64,000 nt of DNA, taken from the NCBI GenBank assembly GCA_030686995.1, contig CM060708.1:184205115-184269114 (forward strand), read 5' to 3'. The position numbers and the translations under genes were made by a program. The notes beneath the pieces were generated by a model. That model was not told the origin of the DNA and made no database searches. It saw nothing but the letters and a program-made list of their open reading frames with translations. Shown here piece after piece: positions 25,052-38,272 of this stretch (positions within the stretch are counted from its first letter, which is position 1; each line of letters opens with the position of its first letter). Source of the stretch: Artemisia argyi. Its lineage: Eukaryota; Streptophyta; Magnoliopsida; Asterales; Asteraceae.

Positions 25052-26199
25052 GCGAGTACAAAAGATTGTTCATTAAATTTAATAGTTGGTATTAAGAATT
25101 GATTGTTACGAAAAAATGTCTTTTGGATTAGGCACTTGGGCACTATAGGCAGTAAAAAAAATAAAAAAGAAAAGAAAATGGATGGCTCGATTCCTAATTG
25201 TTCCGTAAGGCTTCGTAATAATACTGGTCTACAAAATGTATAATTTTGTTTATGTTATGCTAGTGTGTAGAGACTAATGTGATAACTGTGTGCATTGTCG
25301 GTCTTTTATCATCTTGGCATTTAGTAAAAACAGTAATAATGTTAGTAAGAGTATTGATTGGTATTCTTGCTTAAATTTGTGTCTAAAAAAGAGATGATGA
25401 CATATGGCAAGATCAATATTAAATGTTAAAGCAGTCATTATGGTGGGTTTATGAAAAGGTCTAAGAAATATGAAAATATTTATATTTATTTTAACTATAC
25501 TGGACATTCATTTCATGTCTATATGACATGAAGTCTTAATTCTTGAACCTCTTTATAAATTCAATATATTTAATATATTTGTTAAAATAGACGTTTTATG
25601 AACTTGCAAAGGTTTGCAGGTTTATAAAATCAAAAGGTTAAAATTTATTGATGTATTAATGTATAAATTTTTGTAAAAAGTTTATCATAGTGGATGCTTT
25701 TATGAGTGAGAAATTGTTGAAGTGGTTAGACATAATTGAAGTGGTTAGACATAATATTAGTCATGTGAATTAGATCTCCTAATTACTTTCCTTTTAGTAA
25801 TATGTTACAAAATTAAGTCAAGTTGAAAATTAATGTCACCTTGTGTGAGAGTTTTGCAAATTTCCCTTTATTATTTGCTTTAGAGATATGCTTTTTCTTA
25901 GAACCTTAGTCGCTAATATTGATAGTACGTATTTTAATATAAGAGATGGGCGACGACTTGATAGGCTTTTATTATGTAAAGATAGAAATATGGTTTTTTC
26001 GGTGTCTTAATCAGTATTGTGTTACGTGTATTTTAGTTACTAAACGCGGAGACGTTTCTTTCAATTTAGCGTATTGTTTGGTTTGTGTTTTCACGGTAGT
26101 GGAAGTCAAGATGCGGGTTCGCTAGTTTCCATATCATTACATCATCTAATTAGTAAACGCATCCACAACTAACAGAATCAAACAAACCCACAAAGATAC
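24621..26199. other. AT-rich spacer, no gene seen
   Basis: Contains an (ATT)n tract at about 25007-25051. The rest shows no coding sequence or element ends that could be supported. Confidence 0.5.
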
Positions 26200-26202
26200 T
26201 TA

Positions 26203-26373
26203 GGGTGCGTTTGGTTCGCAGTATTTTTTGAAAGGAATTGTAATCTGTCAAAGGAATTGTAATTTGAATGAATTGTAATTCAAAGAGTTGAAATGTGTTG
26301 TAATTGTAATATGTTGAAATTGTAATTGATGTATTCTGTCAATTTGTTTGGTTGGATCTCAACGTAATTGTAA

Positions 26374-26417
<44 letters not shown>

Positions 26418-26451
26418 CTTAATAATAATAATAATATTAAATAACTAAATA

Positions 26452-26504
<53 letters not shown>

Positions 26505-27074
26505 TAAATAATAATAATAATAATAATAATATAAATATTAAAAATATTAATAATTTATTATTATCATTATTATTATTATTATTATTATTATTAAATAATA
26601 AAAATAAAAAAAATATTATTATTATTGTTATTATTATTAAAATAATAATAATAATAATAATAAATATTATTATAATAATAATTATTATTAAAATAATAAA
26701 AATAAGAAATATATATTATTATTATTGTTATTATATTATTTTTATTATTAAAATAATAATAATAATAATAATAATAAATATTATGATAAATATTATTATA
26801 ATTATTATATAAATATAATAAAAATAATAATTATTATTATTATATAATTATTATTATTTTAATATTTATATTAATTATTATTATTATTATTATTGTTATT
26901 ATTATTATGTTATTATTATTATTTTTATTATTAAAATAATAAAAATAATAATATTAATTATTATTATAAATATTATTATAATTATTATATAAATATAATA
27001 AAAATAATAATTATTATTATTATTTTAATATTTATATTAATTATTATTATTATTATTATTAATTATTATTATTA

Positions 27075-27106
<32 letters not shown>

Positions 27107-27204
27107 ATTATTATTATTAGTATTATTATATTCTTTTATTATTATTATTATAATAAATATTATTTATTATTATTATATAAATATTATTATTTTATTATTA
27201 TTAT

Positions 27205-27245
<41 letters not shown>

Positions 27246-27476
27246 TCTGAATTACAACGTAATTCAAAACTTTCCATCTAATATCTTATGTAATCAGAAT
27301 TACTTCCATTGATGTAATTGTAATGGCTGAATTACAATTATAGCGCAAACCAAACAGCCTACGTAATGTAATCTGAATTACAATTCCCTCAATTCTGCGA
27401 AACAAACAGCCTACGTAATGTAATCAAATTACAATTACATCCAATTACATCGGATTACGGCGAACTAAACGCCCCC
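26203..27476. mobile_element. Tourist-like MITE expanded by AAT/ATT repeats
   Basis: TIRs are GGGTGCGTTTGGTTCGC and, in complement, GGGGGCGTTTAGTTCGC. TTA flanks it at 26200-26202 and 27477-27479. Inside the TIRs both arms carry ATTGTAATTCAGATTAC-type words. The right arm holds a direct repeat of ACAGCCTACGTAATGTAATC (about 27354 and 27408). Almost everything between is A-tract (26377-26414) and trinucleotide repeat, raising a MITE of perhaps 350 bp to 1274 bp. Confidence 0.85.
26417..27243. repeat. AAT/ATT/TAT microsatellite block of about 800 bp
   Basis: Alternating runs of AAT and ATT in both senses, with occasional GTT, CAT and AGT units. Because both senses occur, the block can fold into long A-T stems. 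It lies wholly inside the Tourist-like MITE. Confidence 0.95.
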
Positions 27477-27867
27477 TTAAAGAATGACACACCATAGAGT
27501 GCTAGAAGAACATACTTTTTACTTTATGTATTATCTTTTACTACTCATATTCTTTTTCACCATGTTCATGGATGACTGCAAATATTGATATATTTAAACA
27601 AAAATTCACACCATATCCTTTGTTCCCGATTTGCTATCTTAGCTTTGGATAAGAATTCATATCTATTGTTTTTTTTTTAAACAAGGTATACATATCTTTA
27701 AAATTAGAAATCATTCACTATATGTCATTTCCTTTGTTCTCAATTTGCTCTTTTAGTGACTAAATTTCTTTTAAATTTATAAAGTAGATGAGACAAGCTT
27801 TTCTTATTTTGTCTTATCAGTTCTATGTAAAAATGTGGTTAAATTAATGAACCCAAAAGTTGTTGAA

Positions 27868-28057
27868 TACTCACTCCGTCTCAAAATTATTGTCATGAGA
27901 GAGAAAACACAAAGTTTAATAATAGTGAGGACACTTTAATTTTCAACCACTAAAATGAAATATTCCTCCACTAGATTCTCTAGTTTTTACTTTGGACAAT
28001 TATTTTGAGACATCCTAAATAGGAAATATGAACAATAATTTTGAGACGGAGATAGTA
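27868..28057. mobile_element. Stowaway-like MITE
   Basis: TA-CTCACTCCGTCTCAAAATTA on the left pairs with TA-CTATCTCCGTCTCAAAATTA in complement on the right, with TA target duplications. Length is about 186 bp, as usual for Tc1/mariner Stowaway MITEs. Confidence 0.85.
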
Positions 28058-29634
28058 TAATAAATGCAGTCAAAGAGAGCGTTCCTTGGTATAGTTGTTT
28101 TTCAAATAAAAATATTGTAAATTGGGGGGCTGAAACAGGTTACATAAGTTACGAACTGCAATAATTTTAACAAGTTGAATAATGGTACAACAAACTATCA
28201 CATGATCATAACAAATTCTGATTTTTTTTTTTTACTCACACTAGTACAAAAAGAGAAAGAAAACAAAGTGAATGTCGATCCAGTGAAGACACAAAACATC
28301 TGACAAAAGAAATTTCCGAAGAATCCACAAAACTATTTAATGTGCTGAGCTAGGTATAACCCCACCCGGGTCACTGGGTGGGTTTTAGCATGTTTAAAGG
28401 ACCAAAGCATTCCAAAAAGCCCAGCAAATCGATTAAACAAACAACCCAATATGATATGTATTGGACCCTGACATTGGTCCATAGGATCGACCAACATGTC
28501 ATTTATCATGCTTCATGCCTTCATGGTAATAAGTAATAACTGTCACCCAAAAGGCACATCAGAGGGCCAATTTTCGTTGCATTTGTTGTGCTTACTGGAA
28601 AGAGGGCTACCAAATCCACAAGTTAATCGCTTTAATGAGTTGCAAATAGTTTGATCAAAGAGCAATGTCATAATTCTAACCACTCTAGATGCATCAAATG
28701 AGGTTGTGTTGGCCATCCAAAGTCCTAACAACCTGCTTTAAATACAAGGCCACTTTCTAGTTACACATACAAAAGAATAGCCTCATCTTGTTGTAAACTT
28801 TTAATACATGTCAAGGCATGTACAACTAAATATAAAATATGTTATTACTCAATACAACTAATCCTTTATCCACTCGGGCCACTCGCCCTACTTCATCCTG
28901 TATTTTTGTAAAAGTTGCAATACCTGCTATGCAATTAAAAAATACCAACCACACATCTTTAACTATATTCATCTGACCTTAACTCATTAAAGCCCACAAA
29001 ATAGTTTTAGTCTTGAGATATTTTACCTGATATGGTCTCCTTGTTTCATCAAGACTTAATCAAATTGCAAGACCGCAAACTATGGAATGTTGAATACCAT
29101 CACACGAGAAGTTCTCTAAACACCATTCCCTGATACGAGAGTACGAGACACAAGAAACAATATATCGTTTTCTTAATGCACAGCGAACAATTTCATGCAA
29201 TATAAATGCCACACTTTCGTCGTTACCTAGTAGTCAATCAACACGTTAAATGTCATTGAATTGATTTGGCAATATCAGAAGCCAAAGAATAGTTTAAAAA
29301 AACTCAAACCACACTTCTTGTGCGCCCTAGATCGTAAAGCACAACTACGAGTCAGACCCTGATATCAACCTGTGCAGTCAGCCCAGCTGCACAGAGCCTC
29401 ACACTTTGAAGGGACCCATTGAGTCTATTAATTATTAAAGGACCCATTACATGCAACGTTTCTTATGTATAAATTGACGACTTATTAAAAGAACTTATTG
29501 AACAAGCAACAACCGATGTTATATATTTCCATATGCGTTTTTCTTTTAAGTTTCTCTCATATATATGTTTGTCTAACATAAAACGTAATAGAAACACAAG
29601 TTAATATATACTTGTGATCTTGTCCATATTAAGA
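28058..29634. other. Non-coding stretch, no gene recognised
   Basis: Mixed composition. A minus-strand 62-residue frame at 28543-28731 has no recognisable domain. No element ends were found. Confidence 0.45.
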
Positions 29635-29650
29635 GGGTATAGAGGTTGTG

Positions 29651-30214
29651 GTGATAAAAAAAAATAATAAATAAATAAATAAATAATAAAAAATAAAGGG
29701 GGGGAGTTATTAGCCGAAACAAGAGACTTGGATGAGATGGAAATGGATAGATTGAAGGAAGTGAAATTAGGATGGATAGAAAAAGATAAATGCAAGAATG
29801 AGATGTTGAACCAAAACTTAGAATTAAATGGGTTTTAGGAGGAAATGAAAACTCGAAATTTTTTCATTCGTATAGGAGGAATGGTAAAAAAAACAAGAAT
29901 AAATGGTTTGATGGTGGACGTGTCGTGGAGTGAGGAACCATAGTCTAAGGTGTTCGAGTATTATAAAGATACATTTAAAGAAAGTAACTTTCAAAGACCG
30001 ATTTTGTCTAACAACTTGTTCAAGTCTATATCAGTTGCCGAGAAAGATGAGTTGGAATGTGAATTTAAAGAAGAAGTGTGGAATGCTATTAAGGGTTGTG
30101 GAAGTAGTAAAGCGCCGGGGCCCGATGGTTTCAATTTTTATTTCATAAAAATTCATTGGGAAATTATCAAGAGGGATATTCTTTTGGCAATTAAATGGTT
30201 TTGGAGTACGGGAG
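29651..30214 (+). pseudogene. 5'-truncated LINE, first segment (linker and start of RT)
   Basis: Begins after an imperfect duplication (GGGTATAGAGGTTGTG, 29635-29650) matched beyond the 3' tail at 39387-39401. A TAAA-rich tract follows. The frame then gives ISVAEKDELECEFKEEVWNA and SSKAPGPDGFNFYFIKIHWE, the start of a plant L1-type reverse transcriptase. Earlier stops interrupt the EN-RT linker. The endonuclease is missing, as expected of 5' truncation. The segment ends at the LTR inserted at 30215, and its frame resumes after that LTR. Confidence 0.8.
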
Positions 30215-33200
30215 TGATAAAGTCTTATCGTAGTATAAAATTATTCCGAAGAAATACTCGTGAAAGTATTTCCCGGGTCGTTCTCCCAGCGAAGGTAAAA
30301 TGGAATCGTGAATAATCGAATCGCGAAATCGAGTCGTGAAAAGCGGGAAAAAGAAAATTATGGTTTAGGAATTCAAGTTGTGAAAAGTAATAGTAAAATA
30401 AGCAGAATTTACAAGCTAAGTATGTACAAATGTTAAAAACGTGAAAACGGAAACGCAACCGCAAAAATTAAAACGTAACGTTTAATGAAAAATAATCCTA
30501 CTAACTTGAAAATATTTTCTAAAAATCTTAAACTATTTAAAAGAATTTTAAGAAAAAGAAAAATATTTTTTTGAGTTTTTATTTATTTTCTAAAATTTAT
30601 TTCCTATTTTTAGAATTAAAAATGAATTAAAAATAAAGAAAAATAGAAAAACAAATTTGAAAAATGAAAATTAAATTCTAAAAATTCTAAAATATTATAA
30701 AAGAAATTCTAAAATTATTTTTGTATTTTTCAAGACTTTTTCTGTATTTTTATGGATTTTTGTTATTTAAAATTGATTTAAAAATGATTTTTAACTAAAA
30801 GAAATTAAGAAAAATAGTAAATGAACTCAGAAAATTATGAAAATTTTACAGAAATTCTAAAATATTCTAATGAGCTTATAGAAAAAATTTGAAAAAGAAA
30901 AATTAAGCAGAAGTGCTTAAAGAGACCAAAACAGCTTACGGCAAGTGCTTATTTATAAGCACTTGCCAAGAAAACTTTACCAAACTGATACACAACTGTA
31001 ATATACTATAATGAACTTAAAGAAACTCAGAAATGATGAACAATAAGCTCAGAGACACAAGAATCAAGCAATAAGCACTCTATGATAAGCTAAATAAGCA
31101 AAAGCATACTCAAAATAAGCTACAGATTAAGCAAACCATGCACAATACTACAATTACTACTAATGAACTCAGAAGAACCAAAATCACACAATCACAAGCT
31201 CAAAACATCACTAGCAGCCCTAGTTCAAAATAAGAAATCTATACTATGCACCCAATAAGCAAGCATGAATAAGTTATCTAAATAAGCTGTAAAGAAGAAA
31301 CTAAAGGTAGCAATTCAGAGACTACCATGCAGAGATGTTATAAAACAAAAATCACTTACTACAATTACCTACAACTACTCTTTAATATGCCATGAAAGTG
31401 GGTCCACAACTGTGGTGCAGGGGAGCATAAGGCTCACACAGTCAACTATAAGCTATAATCCTAATAAGCTAATGAGTTCAAATCCTAAACCTACTTGATG
31501 ATATTGTTATACTAGCTATCAGAGATCACAAATCATCAATAATAATCTATTTTTAACAACTATAGAATCCTACAAGTTCAATCAAAGATCATGCCAAAAA
31601 CTGAGTTCAAGTAATTTTGACTTTTTAAATGCAACCTAACTTTGACCAAATCCAACTTTTAACTACTGAGTATACCACTACTTGTAATTATAAGCTGAAT
31701 TAACACTATATTAAGCTATATTATACTAACTTGTGCCTATTCCTACAATTACACTAACTAATTCAATGTGTCATAACAGTTAACGAGAAATGAAACCTAA
31801 CTTTGACTTTCTAATAAATGACCTTCTGTTTTTATGACATATTACTTAATATCTACACTAAGGCAGCCTATGTGTGACAAAAATCAGTCATTAAACTACA
31901 ACTAAACTACAGCAAAGCTAATATCCAAACACCCCCTATAACTAACAGTTGAACTCTAAAGCAATGATCTATGCTACTAAACACTAATCTACTGATCCAA
32001 TAAGCTAAAATAACACGAAATGAAGCAGAAATAACAATCAAAAACAGTCCAATCTAACAGAGGCTCAGAAACACAGATCTAAGCAAAAATTGAAATTAGA
32101 GTGAAATCAAAACTTACAAGAGTACTCTCCTCAGCTCAAATAGAGGAGTTCACTATGCAAGCCTATCTTTAGACAGGCCAAACTCATCCAAATCTAGCTT
32201 TGACTTGCCAGAATTCACCAGGAATCAATGGATCAAAATATTTTGACTTTTGTTGACTATGAACATGATGAATAAATGAAGCTGAAGTAACTATAACAAA
32301 AGCAAATATAGAACTGAAATGAAATGTACAAATCTAAAAACAAGCTTGTTTGTAAACTTACTTCAATTAAAGCTATATCTACTATTTTTTTTCTTTTTCT
32401 GATTTAATGAATTTACTCAAAACTCTTAAAGGATATTTAAAACTGAACTAGTATTTTAAAAACTTGAGATAACTATTTAGTAAACTAGAATAAGCTGAAT
32501 TATAAAAGTAAGATGAGCTTAACTAATTAGCAGAAATGATAAACAGTAAATAAGATAAAATTGATTTAAAAATCTAATTTCATTGAAAGTAAATTTGGTT
32601 ACAATTAAAAAAACTATTACAAAAGGAAATTTTGCCAGAGTTTGGCTACTCCAAACTCCACACCTATACAAGCATTCTATCACCCTTTTTATAGTGGAAG
32701 TGAGGAGAGAGCCTACGGATTGCCAGGTTGGCAATCCGTGTGATTCTGTGTTTCTTTACACCTATTCTGAGCCGTGTGATAAGCATCAATCATTTCCCAA
32801 CAAATATCAACCCTTGGATCTTCACTTGTGACGTTTCCCAACCAATAAGTGCTCGCCACGTATCCCAAATGTGTGCTTGTTGAGCTCTGACAAGTCCTGA
32901 CACACTGACACCCTTCTAGAAACCCATTGATTTGACAAATCTACCCTTAATTGTGGTTAATTTTGGAGAGGAGTAATTAGGGTTCATGGTTACTATTCAT
33001 TGAATAGTAATTTCTGGGTAGTGAGGTAAAATGGGGGGCGGGTAAGTGTACGGGGTGTATTTTATATATTTATTTGGTGTTTGACTTTTGGGTGTGGGTT
33101 TTGACCGAAGGTAAGGAGTGGGCTCGGGTTTTTTTATTATGATTGGGCTTTGGTATTTAAGAGTGGGCTTTGGGTTTATGATAATGATTTAACACATTTG

Positions 33201-33580
33201 GACCAGGCCTGTGTTTGCTTATTAATATAAATGGTGAACAAGGACCAAAGGTGTAAATTTTAGAATTCCAAGGGCCATTTCTGCCATATTTTGTAAACTA
33301 TTCCAAGGATCATTCTTGTCATTTTGATATTCTTCAAGGTTGACTTTTGACTTTTTGAGCTCAAATATTGATTCGGTCTTGAAAAATGCTTTCCGGCATC
33401 GGCTTTTAAATCCTTTTCCACTCTCGTGCTCGGTTTTGCTTTGTTTTGTTCGTTTTTCGTAATATACGTACCTGCACATCACAAACATAAAAACAAGTGT
33501 TTTCTTGGCATTTGTTAGCTCAAATAGTCGTTTTGGATAGGTTTTTGACCATAAAATAGTGAGTGAATAAGCACTCACCA
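30215..33580 (-). mobile_element. Athila-like solo LTR (minus) inside the LINE
   Basis: Plus-strand ends are TGATAAAGTC and CACTCACCA. An exact duplication GGGAG lies at 30210-30214 and 33581-33585. Removing the LTR plus one GGGAG leaves the LINE codons in one continuous frame, which independently confirms both borders. On the minus strand it starts TGGTGAGTGCTTATTCACTC, as does the Athila 5' LTR at 49661 (TGGTGAGTGCTTATTCATTC). No second LTR or internal region is present. Confidence 0.9.
32685..32694 (-). promoter_or_regulatory. LTR TATA box (minus)
   Basis: The minus strand reads CTATAAAAAG, about 0.9 kb from the LTR start at 33580, comparable with the sister LTRs. Confidence 0.5.
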
Positions 33581-35829
33581 GGGAGAGATTTTAAGGGGTT
33601 GTAACTCCTATTTTATTACTCTTGTTCCTAAAGTACAAGATCAGATGGGGCTATCTGACTATAGACCAATAAGTTTGATTGGTTGTTACTACAAGATTAT
33701 AGCAAAAGTCCTTGTCGAGAGAATTAATAAGATTATTGGAAAGGTGGTGGGTGGAGAATAAAATGCTTTCATACAAGGAAGGTACATTCTTGACGGGTGT
33801 TTGATTGCAAATGAGACGTTTGATTATTTGAAGAAAAAAAAGAAGAAAGCTTTTTTAGTTAAAATTAATTTCAAAAAGGCATATAACAGTGTTAATTGGA
33901 ATTTCATTCATCATACGTTAATTCAAATGGGATTTGGTGAAAAATGGTTTGAAGCATGTCAAAAGTCGGCTCAAATATCTATTCTCATTAACGGGTCACC
34001 AACAATGGAATTTAAAATGGAAAAGGGGGTTAGACAATGTGACCCACTTTCTCCTTTTTTATATCTTATAGCGGCGGAAGGGCTAAATGTTGTTCTAAGA
34101 GAAGCGATTCAGAAACTATTTTGTTGGGGTCAAAGTAGGTGAAATGGGGGTTCCTATCTCTCACTTACAATATGCAGATGATACTTTAATTTTTGAGGAG
34201 TGGTGTTTGGCTAATGCAAGGAACTTATTGAGGATTATGGAATGCATCCAACAAGCGTTGAGGTTGAAGATTAACAAGAACAAAACCAAAGTATACGTAT
34301 TGGGTAAGTAATGATGAAGTTGTCCACTTTGCTAGTCGTATTTGGTGTTCGGCTGAACAATTACCTTTTATGTATCTTGGTATCCCTATAGGTGTATCAA
34401 TAAAAAAAAAAAAAAGTGCTAGTTGAATGTAATAATTGATAAGTTTAAGAAAAGGTTAAGTAGTTGGAAAACTAGATCGTTGTCGTTTGGGGGTAGATTG
34501 ACTTTGATAAAGTCGATTCTTGGAAGTTTGGCCCTTTATTACTTCTCTTTATTTCGTGCTCCAATGTATGTTCTTAAAAAATTATAAAGTTTGAGAAAAC
34601 AATTCTTTTGGGGAGGTAACGATGAGATCCGAAAAACGGTTTGGGTTAAGTGGGAAACAGCCCTCCAAAAAAGCAAAATGTGGGGTTAAATATTGGTAGC
34701 CTTAAAGCATCTAATTGGGCTTTACTTGGATAGTGGTGGTGGAGATTTCGAGTTGAAGAAAATAGACTTTGGGTTATGATCACTAAAAGTATATATGGTG
34801 ATGACGGAAATTTAAAGGATATAGGCAGTGATACTTGGCATGGGAGCGGGAAATGGGACGACATAGTAAAGGTTGGTAGAGATATTGAAGCTTCAGGCAT
34901 TAGTTTTTACTCATCTTTCGTGAAAAAAATGGGTAACGGTTTAAGTACTCGATTTTGGCTAGACCTTTAGATCGGAGATGGAGTTGTGCTAAAGGAAAAT
35001 TTCCTAGATTATTTAGATTGGAAGTAAATGAGAGTTTTTTGGTGGGTGAGATGAGGTTGTGTAATGGTGAAACTTGGTGTTAGGGTCGGAGTTGGATATG
35101 GGTGAGGAGTCCTCGAGGAAGGGGCTTGGGTGGGTTTATAGAATTGACGAACTTGATAACTTTTTTTATTCCAAATGTTTTAATTTCAGATTCTTGGAGG
35201 TGGATTCTTGAAAAAGATGGTTCCTTTACCGTAAAAGGTCTTAGAGAACTAATTGATGAAAAATTTCTTCCTCGACCGAACGTGGTACAAAAGACGAAAT
35301 GAAACAAGCCAAACCCTAGAAAAGTTAATATCTTTATTTGGCGTCTACAACAAAAAAGAGTCCCGGTGTTCGATTGGCTTAACCATCTTGGTATTGATCT
35401 TAAGTCTATACTTTGTTCGCATTGTGGAAACGAGATTGAAACGGTGGAGCATTGTTTTTTAAGGTGTCATAGAGTAATAAAAGAGTGGGAAATTTTTTTC
35501 AAGTGGTGGAACATGGGTCCTTTCACTATCAACTCTCTTGAAGATATCCTAGATGATAAGAGCCTAAACAACTTTAACCAAAAACAAAATGTCATTTGGC
35601 AAGCTGTATGTTAGTCAATGTTATATCATATGTTGGGTGCTCATAATAAAAGAGTCTTTGAAAACAAAATATCCAATTTAACGACCATTTATGACGAAGT
35701 TCAACTGAGCTCATTTTTTTAGGTATCAAATATAGCAAAAGGATCAATATCGTCGTGGTTGGAATGGTGTGCAGTTCCCTCACAAGCTTGCAAAGGATAG
35801 TATAAAGACTATTGAGGATGCGGTCAAGT
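33581..35829 (+). pseudogene. LINE reverse transcriptase, main segment, decayed
   Basis: It resumes the frame left at 30214. Motifs of a plant L1-type RT follow in order: ITLVPKVQ, LSDYRPISLIGCYYKIIAKV, FIQGRYILDG, ALVKINFKKAYNSVNW-like palm (about 33855-33900), KGVRQCDPLSPFLY (about 34024-34065), and catalytic YADD at 34171-34182. The 3' part carries the zf-RVT region (RLQQKRVPVFDWLNHLG, then CSHCGNEIETVEHCF, about 35340-35460). Several stops (for example TAA near 33759) and frameshifts (near 34135, 34310, 34420 and 35300) make it non-functional. It ends at the second inserted LTR at 35830. Confidence 0.85.
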
Positions 35830-36438
35830 TGTAACAACCGTGGTTTTAACAGGTTAGTTAGACTAACAGTCTCGATTTATCTAACTTTGTTTGGTGTGAT
35901 TTGGGTGGATATATGAGTATATGTGTGTTATTGGGTATTATTGTGTGTTTAGTACTTGAGTTAGCACTAAATCCCTTTGCGTAAATGGTTGTTATTGTGA
36001 TTTGGAAAGTATGGAATTTGAGAAAGTTCATTTTGATCACCTTTGTGGTGTAGAAATGACTTGTGAAGTTTTTGATATTTTTGTGTTTTTGCATAATAAG
36101 TTTTCGTTCAAGTATTTAAGCGTTAGCAAGTTACGAGGAGTTTGTTTTTATGTGTTGTGGTTTTAAAAGAGTGAAAATCTATTTTTGGAAACTTTTTTTT
36201 TGAAAATGTTAATTTTTCGAGTAGTCGCAAAAACTAAGGTTTCTCGCGTAATACGTTAGGAATGGCTACGGGTGTTTATAAAATATCAAGAATATGAGGT
36301 TTTGAGTGTAACAAATAAATTTAATAAAAATATGTATGTGGGGGGAGGTGATCGACTGGCCATGGGAAAAAAGAGGGGAAAGAAACTCAATTGTAGCCCA
36401 ATTACAGCTCTAAGTTAGGTAATTATCCACTAAATAAT

Positions 36439-36447
36439 TATAAATAC
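36439..36447 (+). promoter_or_regulatory. LTR TATA box
   Basis: TATAAATAC lies 0.6 kb into the LTR, followed about 110 bases on by a donor-like ATCAAGGTAAAAT. Its position relative to the conserved 3' blocks matches the TATAAATAC of the LTR at 16497-24119. Confidence 0.5.
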
Positions 36448-36605
36448 AAAAACAAAGTTCCCAAACCTCTTTTCTTGCAAATTTGAGACGACCACAAGGA
36501 GAAAAAAATTAGGGTTTATAGTTTTCAAGCAATAATCAAGAATCAAGGTAAAATCCTTAAACCCTACGTTTAATTAATTGGTTAATTATTGAAATTCATG
36601 TAATA

Positions 36606-37167
36606 TCTATACTACATTATAATGTATTTAGGACATCTATATTTAGAAGTCTTAAAATGTTTAAGACCAAAAACATTTCTTTAAAAGGAAAGATGCATGT
36701 ACATCAATTTAATGCGCATAATTTTCAGACTTACAAGACAAGAAGCATAGTGTACATCACTTTAATGCACATATTAAAAAAAACACCACATTAATGATAT
36801 TTAATGTAGTTAATTAATTAATTAGTCAATAAATACAATTATTAAAACACCCTTTGTATCATAAATACAAACTATCAAGCATATTGTACAACCAAATTAA
36901 ACACAATTTCTACATTAAATGTCACTAATAAAAATGATAAAGCACATTATACAAATATTCAGGCCCGAATGGGCAACGGGCCAAATGGCCTTGAGCCCGA
37001 ACGGGTGCGGGCCAAAAAGGCTCGAGCCCGATCAGGCACGGCCTAAACAAAATTCTTGATATCCGTAAATTTATTGTCAAAAAGAACATAATAAACTAAA
37101 ATACACGATTCACCAGAAAATTTAATTTCAGGGTACCCACCGCTGCAACGCGTGGGTACCCTGCTAG
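36606..37167 (+). mobile_element. Non-autonomous Helitron
   Basis: Starts TCTATACTACATTATAATG directly after A36605 and ends CTAG directly before T37168, the A/T target of Helitrons. The 3' end carries a perfect 10-bp hairpin, GGGTACCCAC paired with GTGGGTACCC (37131-37140 with 37152-37161), two bases before CTAG. No Rep/helicase is encoded in the 562 bp. Its interior has a GC-rich patch of GAGCCCGA(A/T)C(G/A)GG-type words (36962-37050). Confidence 0.9.
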
Positions 37168-38257
37168 TTAAATATGATGGATTTAGGGTTTATAAAATTA
37201 TGTAAATTAGTGATGTAAAACATGTTAGAATCATTAATTGATAATAGTGTGGTGATTGGTTAATAGAATTGAGTGTAAAACGCGTTAGTTTATGCGTTAG
37301 GGTTTGGACAGAAAACTAGTGCTGTAAATATGTGAGTGTATTTAATAGATGATGAAGAGTTAGATCACGAATTTTTGGTCTAAATTGAAGTTTAATGAAA
37401 GAGCTTTCCAAAAAGTCCAGCCACGATTGATTTCGAAGTCTGAAAGTTAGTCTTTTGATTTTTCTTTGATAAGGTGTCAAAGCTGTAAAATCGAGACAGA
37501 TTTAGGTCATAAGTTTGGTAGTTAGATGTGAATGAAAAAGTGAGATTTAGCTTAGCCCTTCTGGTTGAGTTAAGTTTCATATGCACTTAGACTCCCATGC
37601 AAAGGATTTGCGATAACAAGTTATAGAAGTATTTTAAATTAATTAAAACTTTTTGGTGTGCGTTCAGATCCGAATCTAGATAGTTTGTAAGTTTGATTTT
37701 ATTAAGGGTACTTGTGTATGTTTTTGGACCATGGCCTTTTGGTAGTAACTTGTGTACATCCAAGGGACTATGGTAAATTTTTTGTGTGAGTTATTAAGCT
37801 TTTAAAGATATTATTTCATGTGGGCGAATGTACCCTAAAATTCTGTGTTTTCTGATTTTAAAAGTGCAAGAGATTTAGTGAGTATTAGGTTATGGTAATG
37901 ATTAGAATGGGGTCTAGGAGATCCATGGTGGGTCATATGAATCTTAGACATCATCATATGTGTATTACATGGTTTATAGCTATTAGCTTGGTCATGTGTA
38001 ATGTGGTTTTATTTTGTGAATTATAGATTGTGATCTGGTTTTGTGGAAGCTGCAAAGTTTGAGGTGAGTTCATAGTCCCACTTTTTACTTTGTTTTAAAC
38101 TTGGGATGGGAATGATGCTTGTGTTAATTGTTTTGAGTTACTGTGATTATGTGTGGTTTAAAAAGCTTGAACTTATAATGTTATTGTATAAATGCTATAT
38201 GTGATGATAATGTTATGTGGATTGGATAATGTGATGATAATGTTGTGTGGTCCAAGT

Positions 38258-38272
38258 GGGGGGGGGGGGGGG
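38258..38272. repeat. Poly-G tract
   Basis: A run of about 15 G within the Tekay-like solo LTR. Confidence 0.9.
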
